Assembly (NCBI GenBank): GCA_902591645.1
Contig: CACJBM010000031.1
Coordinates: 1-23,736, forward strand
Source: an uncultured Verrucomicrobiota bacterium
GTDB taxonomy: Bacteria > Verrucomicrobiota > Verrucomicrobiae > Verrucomicrobiales > DEV007
Reading direction: 5' to 3'
Length of the DNA: 23,736 bases
Shown: one piece after another, positions 14,770 through 22,379 of the stretch
Layout of the letters: each line of letters starts with the position of its first letter
How positions within the stretch are numbered: the first letter of the stretch is position 1
Made by a program: the position numbers and the translations under genes
The notes under the pieces: generated by a model
Told to the model about the DNA's origin: nothing
Databases searched by the model: none
The model's input: the letters and a program-made list of their open reading frames with translations, nothing else

Positions 14770-16265
14770 GATTCCCACAAGTTTGCCAGCTCCATCGTCT
14801 TCTGAGGATCATCCTTGGCCAGGTCATTCATCTCGGAAGGGTCCGCTTTCAGATCATAAAGCTCCCATGGGGCTTTTCCCTGCCGGACCGCCTTGAGGTC
14901 CCCTTGCCGGACCGCATTGGCCCTTCCAAAGTGCCAGTATATTTCCTTGTGCGACTCTCTTTTCTTTCCTTTGAAAATAGACAAGAGTGATTTACCGACC
15001 GGAGACTTGGTCTTATTGCCATTTATCTGTTTCGGATACTTGGCTCCGGTAACGTCTCTGAAAGTGGCTGATATATCAATGATGTGGCCGACCTGATCCG
15101 TCATGCCCGGCTCAATGACTCCTGGCCAATGAGCAATGAACGGAGTCCTCGTGCCGCCCTCATAATCGGTAGACTTGAATCTCCTGTAGGGAGTGTTACT
15201 GGCATTTGCCCAACCGACCGAGACTGTCCGATAACTTTCAACAGGGCCCGGAGGAATGTTCGGGGTCGTGTTCGGCTGTTCTGGGCAGGCCCCATTATCG
15301 GTAAGAAAAAGAATCAGGGTATTGTCCCATTTGCCTAACTCCTTAACCTTGGCAAAGAGGCGACCCAGGTTCTGATCAACGCGGTCAATCATTGCCGCAT
15401 ACACAGCCATCTTCAGGTCCTCCTCGTCCTTTTGCTTTTCTGATAGATCCTCCCAGGCCTTGGAGGCGCGCGGGCTCAACTTATGGTTCGGACCAATGAT
15501 CCCTATTTTATTCATGCGGGCAAATCGCTGTTTCCTGATCTCATCCCAGCCGATCTTGTATTTACCGCGGTACTTTGCAATGTCCTCGGGCCAGGCATGG
15601 AGCGGATAATGGGGAGCCGTGTAAGGGAGATAAAGAACGAAGGGCTTGGCCTCGCCCCGATACTCATCGAGACGATCCATCGCGTAATTGGTAAAGGCAT
15701 CCGTCGTATAGAAATCCTTATCAGGGTTCGTGTAACCCATAATCACTTTGTCCTCGATGGCCCAGCGCCTGAGCCGGTTCTGGCCCTTCCTACCGGGCAG
15801 CCCCTCACCGGCACGGGCCTTGACGCCGGGATTAAAGAAATTACTGCAACCGTCAGCGAGTCCGTAGTACCGGTCAAAGCCCCTAGTCGTTGGTAACGGT
15901 TTCTGGTGCCACTTACCCGAAATCAAAGTCCGGTAACCGACGGTACGGAGAACCTCACCGAACGTGGCCCCGTGCTCCATGTTATTGTCCCCGATCGAGT
16001 ATGCGTAGTTACCGGTGAGCAGTTCAGCGCGGGTCGTGTGGCACTTGGCGGTATTATAGAACTGAGTGAACCTGAGCCCGTCCTTGGCAAGCTTATCAAG
16101 GTTAGGCGTTTTGACCTCACCGCCGTAGCATCCGATGTCAGAATAACCCATATCATCGACCATGATGAGAATGATATTGGGTCTGCTCCTGTCAGGATCA
16201 GCGCCATGAAGGGCCGAGCTGCAAATTAAGGAAATAATGACAAGGCTTTGGACTATTAGTTTCAT
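14733..16265 (-). CDS. Secreted sulfatase (arylsulfatase family, CHTTR active-site variant)
   Basis: A 510-residue enzyme with signal peptide (about 1-21) and the type I sulfatase fold. The N-terminal metal site is IILIMVDDMGYSDIGCYGG with Asp-37 and Asp-38; the formylglycine site is Cys-75 in AKCHTTRAELLTG; GKWH follows at about 117; the second metal pair lies in LFLTDNGACPE; and a C-terminal EGGTRTPFIAHWPG is present. It should hydrolyse sulfate esters after Cys-75 is oxidised to formylglycine by a maturase not encoded here. The canonical CxPxR (or CxAxR, CxSxR) motif is replaced by CxTxR. The gene lies 29 bp after the DUF6265 gene and is coupled by ATGA overlap to the giant fusion gene, so the three are probably co-expressed. 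Substrate not predictable. Confidence 0.93.
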   Translation of the reverse strand: MKLIVQSLVIISLICSSALHGADPDRSRPNIILIMVDDMGYSDIGCYGGEVKTPNLDKLAKDGLRFTQFYNTAKCHTTRAELLTGNYAYSIGDNNMEHGATFGEVLRTVGYRTLISGKWHQKPLPTTRGFDRYYGLADGCSNFFNPGVKARAGEGLPGRKGQNRLRRWAIEDKVIMGYTNPDKDFYTTDAFTNYAMDRLDEYRGEAKPFVLYLPYTAPHYPLHAWPEDIAKYRGKYKIGWDEIRKQRFARMNKIGIIGPNHKLSPRASKAWEDLSEKQKDEEDLKMAVYAAMIDRVDQNLGRLFAKVKELGKWDNTLILFLTDNGACPEQPNTTPNIPPGPVESYRTVSVGWANASNTPYRRFKSTDYEGGTRTPFIAHWPGVIEPGMTDQVGHIIDISATFRDVTGAKYPKQINGNKTKSPVGKSLLSIFKGKKRESHKEIYWHFGRANAVRQGDLKAVRQGKAPWELYDLKADPSEMNDLAKDDPQKTMELANLWESWSKEIKSRPGK

Positions 16266-16294
16266 GTGGATTGTAAAAAATTAACCTGAATGTC

Positions 16295-16801
16295 CTAAGG
16301 CCTCTTCAAATCAATTGCAATTTTTTCACCATCTTTGGTAATGATTCGAATCGCAAAATGGTCTTCCTTGACCCGTTCATAACTGAGTCTCCGGTGAGAT
16401 CCCTCACTTGCGCCAAGGAAAGTCACACTCTTTTCACTGATCTCTGATAATTTAAGGATCTGCGGTTTTTCAGCCATTGGCTTAAGAGATGCATCAAAAA
16501 GATTCAGTCTTAGTTCTAATGTTTTACCGACCTTCTGGATCTTTATTAATTCGACAAATTCAGTAACGCCATCCTTGGTCAATCTGACTACAGCAGCCAC
16601 AGTGTCAGCCTTAGGAGGGAGCCAAGACTCCTCAAGGACCCCTCCACCGATTGGACCTTCCCAGTCACCAGTCAACCAGTCCAACTGGTCAATTGAGGCA
16701 ACTTCAGGAGAGAGGTTTTTCTGTTTATCAGATTCCCCCTCCCCGGCCCGACCATCATTGAGCGCAAAAACAAAAACCATTATCGAAAGCACAAATTTCA
16801 T
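16295..16801 (-). CDS. Secreted DUF6265 family protein
   Basis: A 168-residue protein when started at the ATG at 16801, which gives a proper signal peptide (MKFVLSIMVFVFALNDGRAG). A longer frame from 16867 adds 22 residues that spoil the signal and is unlikely. The mature part contains IDQLDWLTGDWEGPIGGGVLEESWLPPKAD, followed by alternating strands with FVELIKI and ELRLNLFDASLKP, matching DUF6265, a lipocalin-like beta-barrel family of unknown function. It is the first gene of the minus-strand operon with the sulfatase and the giant fusion. Confidence 0.8.
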   Translation of the reverse strand: MKFVLSIMVFVFALNDGRAGEGESDKQKNLSPEVASIDQLDWLTGDWEGPIGGGVLEESWLPPKADTVAAVVRLTKDGVTEFVELIKIQKVGKTLELRLNLFDASLKPMAEKPQILKLSEISEKSVTFLGASEGSHRRLSYERVKEDHFAIRIITKDGEKIAIDLKRP

Positions 16802-16963
16802 TGGTTCAATTCTAACAAGAAAAAAATACATTCCGCAACCCGATTCCGAGTCGATCAGCATCATCATTGTGACTGATGTTTAAATTAAAATAATCGATTT
16901 CATAAAAGTGATGAATGGGCACTAACATTATCTTAATAGAATAATTAACTTTTAAAATTAACC

Positions 16964-17611
16964 ATGAAGAAAAACATCAAAGTCGCAAAGTTCGTCACAA
17001 TCATTTCATTCCTAGTACTGCTTTTTTCAACGTATTACCTCAGGTCTCAGGTCCTAAAATTAAACAATATCAGGATGTCTTCACAAAACATCATGACTGA
17101 TCAGGCACGGAAGGACCTCTCAGAATCGCTACCCACTAGACTAAAAGAGTACCAAACGAAATTGGGCCAATATGAAATTGAAAAGAAGCACTATGAGGAA
17201 ATGCTCGATCTTTATAAAACAGATTACCCAGAATATGTAAAACGTTTGAAGGACAAGTTTGTTCCGCCGAGGATGCCGTCCAGTCCCAACAAACCTGTTG
17301 ATCCTGAACTGAGTGACCAGATGCAGAAAATTAGCCTCGAATTCAGGGAACAGCAGTCCAGTTATTTCAACTCCACCAGTAAACTTAATTGGATCTCATG
17401 CCTCGCCGCTCTGAGTCTGGTCGGCGGATTACTGTACCTTCTCATGTTCGACCCCGAAGGTAAGAAAATATTCTATGTTATCCTTCTGGTAATGAGCTTC
17501 ATTTTCATGATAGGGCCCTCGTTCCACTCACTCATGAGTGCAGTCGTGGGATTCCTGCAGGCACCTCATGGAATCATGATGAATTCCGGGCCACCAATGC
17601 ATTTGCGGTAA
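16964..17611 (+). CDS. Hypothetical membrane protein with periplasmic or cytoplasmic coiled coil
   Basis: A 215-residue protein with an N-terminal membrane helix (about 9-26), a charged, probably coiled-coil segment (about 45-135, with ESLPTRLKEYQTKLGQYEIEKKHYEEM cut by a PPRMPSSPNKP turn), and two further hydrophobic helices (about 143-161 and 168-187). I recognise no family. It begins a block of three plus-strand genes with the GYF_2 protein and the helical protein, but a strong hairpin at 17636-17669 separates it from them, so it is probably a separate transcript. AT-rich upstream sequence with TAAAAT close to the ATG and no Shine-Dalgarno. Confidence 0.65.
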   Translation: MKKNIKVAKFVTIISFLVLLFSTYYLRSQVLKLNNIRMSSQNIMTDQARKDLSESLPTRLKEYQTKLGQYEIEKKHYEEMLDLYKTDYPEYVKRLKDKFVPPRMPSSPNKPVDPELSDQMQKISLEFREQQSSYFNSTSKLNWISCLAALSLVGGLLYLLMFDPEGKKIFYVILLVMSFIFMIGPSFHSLMSAVVGFLQAPHGIMMNSGPPMHLR

Positions 17612-17635
17612 TAAATTAGTCCATAATAATAAATT

Positions 17636-17669
17636 CCCTCACTGAGATGTTACTACATTTCAGTGAGGG
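17636..17669 (+). terminator. Long perfect hairpin downstream of 16964-17611, probable terminator
   Basis: A 15-bp stem (CCCTCACTGAGATGT with its complement, one G-U pair in RNA) closes a TACT loop. It lies 25 bases after the stop of the upstream gene. The downstream side (CCATTATTAATCCTTTT) is only loosely T-rich, so termination may be inefficient or the structure may stabilise the mRNA 3' end instead. Confidence 0.6.
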
Positions 17670-17751
17670 CCATTATTAATCCTTTTCTCAGTTATAACGA
17701 GAAGCAGATATAATTCCATGATTCTTCGTTTTTATAAAAATGATAGTATTT

Positions 17752-17757
17752 TATAAT
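17752..17757 (+). promoter_or_regulatory. Candidate -10 box TATAAT upstream of GYF_2 gene
   Basis: A perfect TATAAT lies about 40 bases before the ATG at 17798. The hexamer 17 bases upstream (TTTTTA) is a poor -35. The whole region is AT-rich, which lowers the weight of the match. Confidence 0.35.
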
Positions 17758-17784
17758 AGAAACATTCAAAACCTCTCGATACTC

Positions 17785-17790
17785 TATAAT
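17785..17790 (+). promoter_or_regulatory. Candidate -10 box TATAAT that would give a leaderless mRNA
   Basis: A second perfect TATAAT ends seven bases before the ATG. Transcription starting at the usual distance would begin on or next to the A of the start codon. This would fit the lack of a Shine-Dalgarno sequence. No good -35 is present. Confidence 0.3.
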
Positions 17791-17797
17791 CTCAGAC

Positions 17798-18589
17798 ATG
17801 AGAGAATGGTACTATCACTCGACTGAGGGAAAACAGGTAGGCCCTTACCCGGAAACTGAATTCATCAGTTTCTTTGTTAATGGTCAACTGAGGCCAGAGA
17901 CCCTCGTATGGACAGAGGGGCTCGCCCAATGGACTCCAGCCAATGAAATTGAGGGACTAGTGCCTAACCTTTCTCAACAGCCACGACTGCCAGTGCTACC
18001 GGCCCATTCACGTGCACCTCAAGCGAGAAGACCAGTCATGGCACCAATTTATTTATACAAACCCTTCACGGCATCGGTCCTTGCCTTTTTCTTTACTCCT
18101 CTCCTCGGCGCATGCCTAATATCAAGTAACTGGAAAAAACTCAGAGAACCGAAACGAGCATTCATTTCAATGCTCTTCTTCTACTCATATCTTGGGTTCC
18201 TCTTAGCCTCATTCTTCCTTCCACCCAGTTACTGGATTAGTGGAATAATCTTTCTGAATCTAATAGGATTTTGGTTGAACGCTTACTGCCAGAGTAATTT
18301 CATCTGGAAGAAACAAATTCACTACGTACGGGAACCCATAGGAACATCCGTACTCTACGGCATCATTATTCTATGGGTTCTTATCCCGCTAAGCTATTAC
18401 TCTAAAAAAGATCATTTTGATCAGGCATTCGCAAAAACGAAAGTGGCCATGGATGAGGCTCGGAAACAAAGAGTCACCTCGACTGACTTAGAGAAATTAA
18501 AACAATTAGCTTCCGAAGATTTTACAAAGTTAGATTCCGAAACGACTGACTCAGAAGGATTCAGTAAGAATAACAGACCTTCAGTTTGA
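17798..18589 (+). CDS. GYF_2 domain membrane protein
   Basis: A 263-residue protein. Residues about 1-55 form a GYF_2 domain: REWYYHSTEGKQVGPYPETEFISFFVNGQL...LVWTEGLAQWTPANEI, with the WYY, GP and W-x-x-G-x-x-x-W landmarks. A proline/arginine linker follows (about 62-82), then four hydrophobic segments between about 95 and 205. The C-terminal 50 residues are hydrophilic and helical. In bacteria GYF_2 domains are commonly joined to membrane regions and thought to be protein-interaction modules; the partner is unknown. The stop codon is one base before the TTG at which the next frame may start, so the two genes are probably co-transcribed. Confidence 0.8.
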   Translation: MREWYYHSTEGKQVGPYPETEFISFFVNGQLRPETLVWTEGLAQWTPANEIEGLVPNLSQQPRLPVLPAHSRAPQARRPVMAPIYLYKPFTASVLAFFFTPLLGACLISSNWKKLREPKRAFISMLFFYSYLGFLLASFFLPPSYWISGIIFLNLIGFWLNAYCQSNFIWKKQIHYVREPIGTSVLYGIIILWVLIPLSYYSKKDHFDQAFAKTKVAMDEARKQRVTSTDLEKLKQLASEDFTKLDSETTDSEGFSKNNRPSV

Positions 18590-18590
18590 G

Positions 18591-19142
18591 TTGATTAAAT
18601 CTCCAAAAAATAAAGCTGAAGAAATGACTAATGTCCTGAGGACACGATTCAATGACATCATAAATATATCAAATGAATATGTAACCGGGCTGGAAAGAAT
18701 TGGTTGGGAATCCTTAATGGATCCTCAGAGAATTCAAACACCAAACTCATATCAACAAACGGAAAAAATTATCGCGTCAGGGATTAATCTCGCAACGGAA
18801 AATAAAAGAAAACAAATTGAGTCATACGAACGCTGCATCAGTGCGATCGAAAAATTGGCTGGCGCCGGATTAAATAAAGAGGCCAAAACCAAGACTGAGA
18901 AGAACATGAAACTTCTCATTAATGCCAGTGACATCGAAATAGAAATTGCAGGCAAGATAGGAGAACTGGTAAAGCATTTGCATGAATGTTCAGAAAGATG
19001 GGAATTCAGGGATGAGGCCTACTTGTTTGACGAAGAGACTGACGAAGAAAAATTCACTTCAATCTATAGCGAGTTCGAAGCGATGTCAGAAAAACAGGAC
19101 GAGTTAAATGAGCTCTTGGAAGCAGTAATGAAAAGTGATTGA
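18591..19142 (+). CDS. Hypothetical, mostly helical soluble protein
   Basis: Up to 183 residues, charged, predicted almost wholly helical, with no signal peptide or membrane segment and no family I recognise. The frame may start at TTG 18591, one base after the GYF_2 stop, or at ATG 18624 (MTNVLRTRF), preceded by a weak GAAG; the ATG start is plausible and would shorten the protein by 11 residues. The acidic C-terminus (DEETDEEKFTSIYSEF...DELNELLEAV) could form a coiled coil. Close linkage suggests a shared role with the GYF_2 membrane protein. It ends two bases before the stop of the convergent peptidase gene. Confidence 0.6.
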   Translation: MIKSPKNKAEEMTNVLRTRFNDIINISNEYVTGLERIGWESLMDPQRIQTPNSYQQTEKIIASGINLATENKRKQIESYERCISAIEKLAGAGLNKEAKTKTEKNMKLLINASDIEIEIAGKIGELVKHLHECSERWEFRDEAYLFDEETDEEKFTSIYSEFEAMSEKQDELNELLEAVMKSD

Positions 19143-19144
19143 TT

Positions 19145-20146
19145 TTAATCCTTACCAAAAATCTTCATGACCTCCTGGTCCGGTTTTTTAATGAAAGTAT
19201 CGAACTCCTTGTAGAAATCCTTGAGTGATATTTTCATGTGCTTCTTGAAAGCCGCAGCTCTTCCCATCGGAATAATATCATACCACCAGTCCCTCAGCAC
19301 TATCTCCTCATCAATGCCCTTCGCATGAATGAGGTAAGCCGTGGCCCAGGCACCAATCATATAGTAGACCTGAGGCGCGCCTCCCTCGTCCCAGTAAGTT
19401 TCATTGTCCAGACGATAGTCCGGATTCTTGATGATGAACTCATTAATGCCTGGCCGACTGATATTGGCCCCGAACTTTCTCAGTTCCAGCATGTAATCCT
19501 TTAAATCAATGAACTTGAGATTCTCCATGAACTTGGCCGAACTGTAGGTCGCCATGCCTTCCCTCATCCAGGAGTTGGAATTCTTGTCCGAGGTCCTCTC
19601 TTCTTCGGCCCCTGAGTGCGCAATCTGAAAAACATGATGGTACTCATGCAATGCTCCCCAGGTATTCTCGATGGGCCTCTTTGCCCTCTCAGTAGCATTC
19701 GTCGAGACGTCCTCATAGATGCGGACCGGTCCCTGCGTCCAGGTCAGCCCCCCGGCCGATTCCCCAGCCAGAATCGATTTAATTTCCTTCACGACATTCG
19801 AGCGACTTAAAAATTCCGCAATCTGCTCCTTTGCCGTTTCTTTGGCGTCAGCATTGACCCGACTCTCTGCCCTGTCCCTGAAGATAGCACGTACACTCTT
19901 CTCGTCCTCGGGCCCGAAAAGATAAATGTGGTAAGGGCCGTAATTCCCAAAGTAGTCAATTGCGTAGTCCAGCCCTCTCTTATAATATTTAATGAGGGAC
20001 CCGTTCACGTCCACTCCCTTCGCTACATGAAATGTCGGCTCTTCCTTGGACTGCTTCGGCAATAACTTTTCAGAATCTCCGGCCATGACAATGGCTTGCT
20101 GAACAGTGAAGACCAAAAAAGCGACTCTAATAAAAATAACTCTCAT
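19145..20146 (-). CDS. Secreted gluzincin-like metallopeptidase (peptidase MA-like)
   Basis: A 333-residue protein with a hydrophobic N-terminus (about 4-21) acting as signal peptide. The core carries GALHEYHHVFQ, an HExxH zinc motif (His-167, Glu-168, His-171), and 25 residues on SWMREGMATYSS, with Glu-196 as the likely third zinc ligand in the usual gluzincin (peptidase MA) arrangement. The C-terminus ends in a helical segment (SLKDFYKEFDTFIKK) often seen in such proteins. The motifs support a zinc peptidase, but the natural substrate is unknown and activity is not proven. It is transcribed divergently from the HEAT-like gene. A GAGAGG run directly before the ATG is too close to be a good ribosome binding site. 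Confidence 0.72.
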   Translation of the reverse strand: MRVIFIRVAFLVFTVQQAIVMAGDSEKLLPKQSKEEPTFHVAKGVDVNGSLIKYYKRGLDYAIDYFGNYGPYHIYLFGPEDEKSVRAIFRDRAESRVNADAKETAKEQIAEFLSRSNVVKEIKSILAGESAGGLTWTQGPVRIYEDVSTNATERAKRPIENTWGALHEYHHVFQIAHSGAEEERTSDKNSNSWMREGMATYSSAKFMENLKFIDLKDYMLELRKFGANISRPGINEFIIKNPDYRLDNETYWDEGGAPQVYYMIGAWATAYLIHAKGIDEEIVLRDWWYDIIPMGRAAAFKKHMKISLKDFYKEFDTFIKKPDQEVMKIFGKD

Positions 20147-20241
20147 CCTCTCAAGAGTATCACACTAGACTAAAAGATGAATAAAAGCTGGCGATAAAAT
20201 AACTAAAACGATAAGTTCATTAACTTCACCGGACACTAATC
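20147..20241. promoter_or_regulatory. Divergent promoter region
   Basis: The 95-bp gap separates two genes transcribed away from each other and should contain both promoters. It is AT-rich, with TAAAAT-like hexamers near 20195 on the plus strand, but I can single out no convincing -35/-10 pair or operator. Confidence 0.3.
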
Positions 20242-20967
20242 ATGAAAGAACTCATCATCAGCCTGATCACCTTGTCATTATTTATACCCTGCGCCTTTGC
20301 TGAAAAGGAAAAAGGGGGAAAGGGGAACAACAACATCGGATCACTGATCAAACAACTCGATGACGATCAGTTCTCAAAGCGTGAGGCAGCAGTAAAAAAA
20401 CTAACAGAGCTTGGAGCCGCCGCTATCCCGGCACTGACCAAAGCCACGAGGCGCAAGTCCCCCGAGTCTTCAATGAGGGCATTCAATATCATTGTCCGCC
20501 AGTACAAGGACGGTGATGAGGCCACAAAAAATAAAGCCACTAACGCCCTGAAGAAAATTGCAAAATCTGAGAAACCCCACGCTGCAGAGGCAAAGAAGGT
20601 ACTCGAGCCTCCAAAAAATGTTCCAGGAACCGCAAATGGAGTCACTGCCAAAGCGGACATAAAGATCGGAGGACACGCGGGCATTAATCGCCGCGTGTCC
20701 GTCATGGTCCAGAACGGCGTCACCACAGTCGACGCGGAAGAGAACGGGCAGAAGGTCAAGATCCTTGAGGATCCCAAGAAAGGAATCACAGTCGAAATTA
20801 CTGAGGGCAAAGAAGAAAAAAAAGAAACCAATAAGTACCAGGCCGCTAATGCCGAGGAGCTCAAGAAAAAGAACCCCAAAGCTCATAAGCTGTATCAAAA
20901 ATATACCGGTAACGTTAAAGCCGATGGCGGCAACGTGAACATCAAGATTGAGTCCAAGACTCCTTAG
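20242..20967 (+). CDS. Secreted HEAT-like repeat protein
   Basis: A 241-residue protein with a signal peptide (MKELIISLITLSLFIPCAFA). Residues about 32-115 carry two HEAT-like helical repeats: LIKQLDDDQFSKREAAVKKLTELGAAAIPALTKAT and a second, less regular one. Residues about 135-240 form a second region with a strand pattern (VSVMVQNGVTTVDAEENGQKVKILEDPKKGITVEIT) and a closing AEELKKKNPKAHKLYQKY helix that I have the impression of seeing in other planctomycete exported proteins. No enzyme motif is visible; a role in protein contact at the envelope is likely. No Shine-Dalgarno sequence. Confidence 0.75.
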   Translation: MKELIISLITLSLFIPCAFAEKEKGGKGNNNIGSLIKQLDDDQFSKREAAVKKLTELGAAAIPALTKATRRKSPESSMRAFNIIVRQYKDGDEATKNKATNALKKIAKSEKPHAAEAKKVLEPPKNVPGTANGVTAKADIKIGGHAGINRRVSVMVQNGVTTVDAEENGQKVKILEDPKKGITVEITEGKEEKKETNKYQAANAEELKKKNPKAHKLYQKYTGNVKADGGNVNIKIESKTP

Positions 20968-21010
20968 GAATGATCCTTATCCCTGATCAATTCCTTTGAT
21001 TTATTTGCCG

Positions 21011-21361
21011 CTACTGACTCCTCTTCAGTTTTAGCCACACAAGGATCAGTCTACTGATCACAACGCCGATCACGGCTCCGCCCGCGTCGGCCCAAAAATC
21101 ACCCATTTCCCCGTACCGGTTAACGTACGGTTGAATAATCTCAATGAGAGCGCCATAAAGAACAGCAATGGCAAAGATCAGCCAGGTCCGCGCCGGCATC
21201 AATAGGCACACTGGTAAAACAAATACCCCGAAAGCAACGAAGTGTTGATGCTTGTCCGTCCCGGGAACTGGCGGTAATTCTTCGAGAGGCATTAAAGTTC
21301 CCCAGGCAATCGCGATCCCGAAAATGAGAGTCAACGAAATGGCTATGTTAGAAAGTTTCAA
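21011..21361 (-). CDS. VanZ-like family membrane protein
   Basis: A 116-residue protein with four hydrophobic segments (about 6-22, 42-56, 61-80 and 92-108). The VanZ landmarks are DKHQHFVAFGVFVLP after the first helix, and ALIEIIQPYVNRYGEMGDFWADAGGAVIG before the last helix, where most members have a D-x-x-x-N-x-x-G; here it is DFWADAGGAVIG. The name comes from a teicoplanin resistance protein, but most chromosomal members have no demonstrated role, so no resistance should be inferred. It follows the phosphatase-family gene by 40 bp on the same strand and may share its transcript. Confidence 0.82.
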   Translation of the reverse strand: MKLSNIAISLTLIFGIAIAWGTLMPLEELPPVPGTDKHQHFVAFGVFVLPVCLLMPARTWLIFAIAVLYGALIEIIQPYVNRYGEMGDFWADAGGAVIGVVISRLILVWLKLKRSQ

Positions 21362-21401
21362 TAATACAGATAAGAATTAGTTATTTTTTATAATACGCCA
21401 A

Positions 21402-22262
21402 TCACTTTTTGATACGGAGCACGACCGGGTGGTGGTCCGAACCGGACCAGTCATCCGCGTTCCCGTTAGACTCGACCCGTAACGTATCCGCCTCAATTGA
21501 AGGTGAAGTAAATATATGGTCGATCCTGAGACCGGGAACGAGCCCGGCCTTCCACTTACTTGATGAGCGGTACTGATTCTTCCCGTGATCCTTGAGCAGG
21601 CCCTGGCCAAGTAGCGACTTCACGGCCGGGTTCTTGACCGTCGCATTCAGGTCACCCATTAGAATGTATGGATCTTCTTTGTGAGCCCTGGCCTTAATTC
21701 TCTTCAGCATGAGCAGCGCCGAATTGACCCGGGCAAGCTGACTCTGATGGTCCCAGTGCGTATTGTATATATAGATGGCCGTCTTCTTTTCCGGATCATC
21801 GGCCGCAATCAATCGGGCCCAAGTGCAGATCCGGGTATGATGATTTCCCCAGGAACGGCTATTCGCAACGCCTGGAGTATCAGATAGCCAGAAAGTGCCA
21901 TGCTCTTCCGGGTCCAGATTCCAGGCGTTCCGATCATAAAAGATTGGTGAGTACTCTCCGCGGGTCTTCCCGTCTTCCCTGCCCACTCCGAGGAACGCGT
22001 GACCCGGCAGGGCCTTGTCCAGATCAAGGAGTTGTTTGTACCTGACCTCCTGAAGGCCGATGACCTCCGCTTTCTTTTTGAGAAGGTAACCTGACACCAT
22101 GCCCTTCCTCTGAGCCCAGTCCTTCTGATCCTTGTCACTCTCAGTGTCCTGACGGATATTATAAGAAATCAGAGTAACAGGACCTGGAACAGTTTCATCC
22201 GCCAAACTCCACGAAACAAGCAGAGGAAAAAAAAGGCTAAACAAAATATTTCGCATAGCCAT
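21402..22262 (-). CDS. Secreted endonuclease/exonuclease/phosphatase (EEP) family protein
   Basis: A 286-residue protein with a signal peptide (about 1-21); a second ATG two codons in (22256) would work equally well. All EEP superfamily residues are present: SYNIR with Asn-35, LQEVR with Glu-72, NTHWDH with His-169, MGDLNA with Asp-204 and Asn-206, IDHIF with Asp-248 and SDHHP with Asp-276 and His-277. Members are Mg-dependent phosphoesterases acting on nucleic acids, phosphoinositides or sphingolipids; the exported form and the RIDHIF/GSDHHPV ending resemble proteins annotated simply as EEP family, and nucleic acid or phospholipid are both possible substrates. Intact catalytic set, so probably active. 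Confidence 0.9.
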   Translation of the reverse strand: MAMRNILFSLFFPLLVSWSLADETVPGPVTLISYNIRQDTESDKDQKDWAQRKGMVSGYLLKKKAEVIGLQEVRYKQLLDLDKALPGHAFLGVGREDGKTRGEYSPIFYDRNAWNLDPEEHGTFWLSDTPGVANSRSWGNHHTRICTWARLIAADDPEKKTAIYIYNTHWDHQSQLARVNSALLMLKRIKARAHKEDPYILMGDLNATVKNPAVKSLLGQGLLKDHGKNQYRSSSKWKAGLVPGLRIDHIFTSPSIEADTLRVESNGNADDWSGSDHHPVVLRIKK

Positions 22263-22379
22263 TAATTAATGGAAGATCGTTCAACGTTCCAGCGACAAAA
22301 GACAAACTGGAATAAAAAATAAAAAAACGGGATCCTTTCCGGGACATTTAAGATACTATTAACGACTAAGCTAATTGAC

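Noticed and set aside
14737..14778. Longer start for the giant fusion protein (14 extra codons)
   Set aside because: The extra residues lie inside the sulfatase coding region and precede, rather than form, the signal peptide. The ATG at 14736 gives a clean ATGA coupling and a proper signal.
16802..16867. Longer start for the DUF6265 protein
   Set aside because: The 22 extra residues put charged and cysteine-containing sequence before the signal peptide, whereas Met at 16801 starts a standard one.
20367..20898. Two long minus-strand frames opposite the HEAT-like gene
   Set aside because: They overlap each other and the credible plus-strand gene, and are rich in Phe, Ser and Leu as expected opposite a Lys/Glu-rich protein.
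21014..21036. Hairpin ACTGA...TCAGT followed by TTTT as terminator between convergent genes
   Set aside because: The stem is only 5 bp and lies inside the end of the VanZ-like coding region. Too weak to call.
21011..21361. Glycopeptide resistance role for the VanZ-like gene
   Set aside because: No van operon neighbours exist, and most VanZ-like proteins have no such role.
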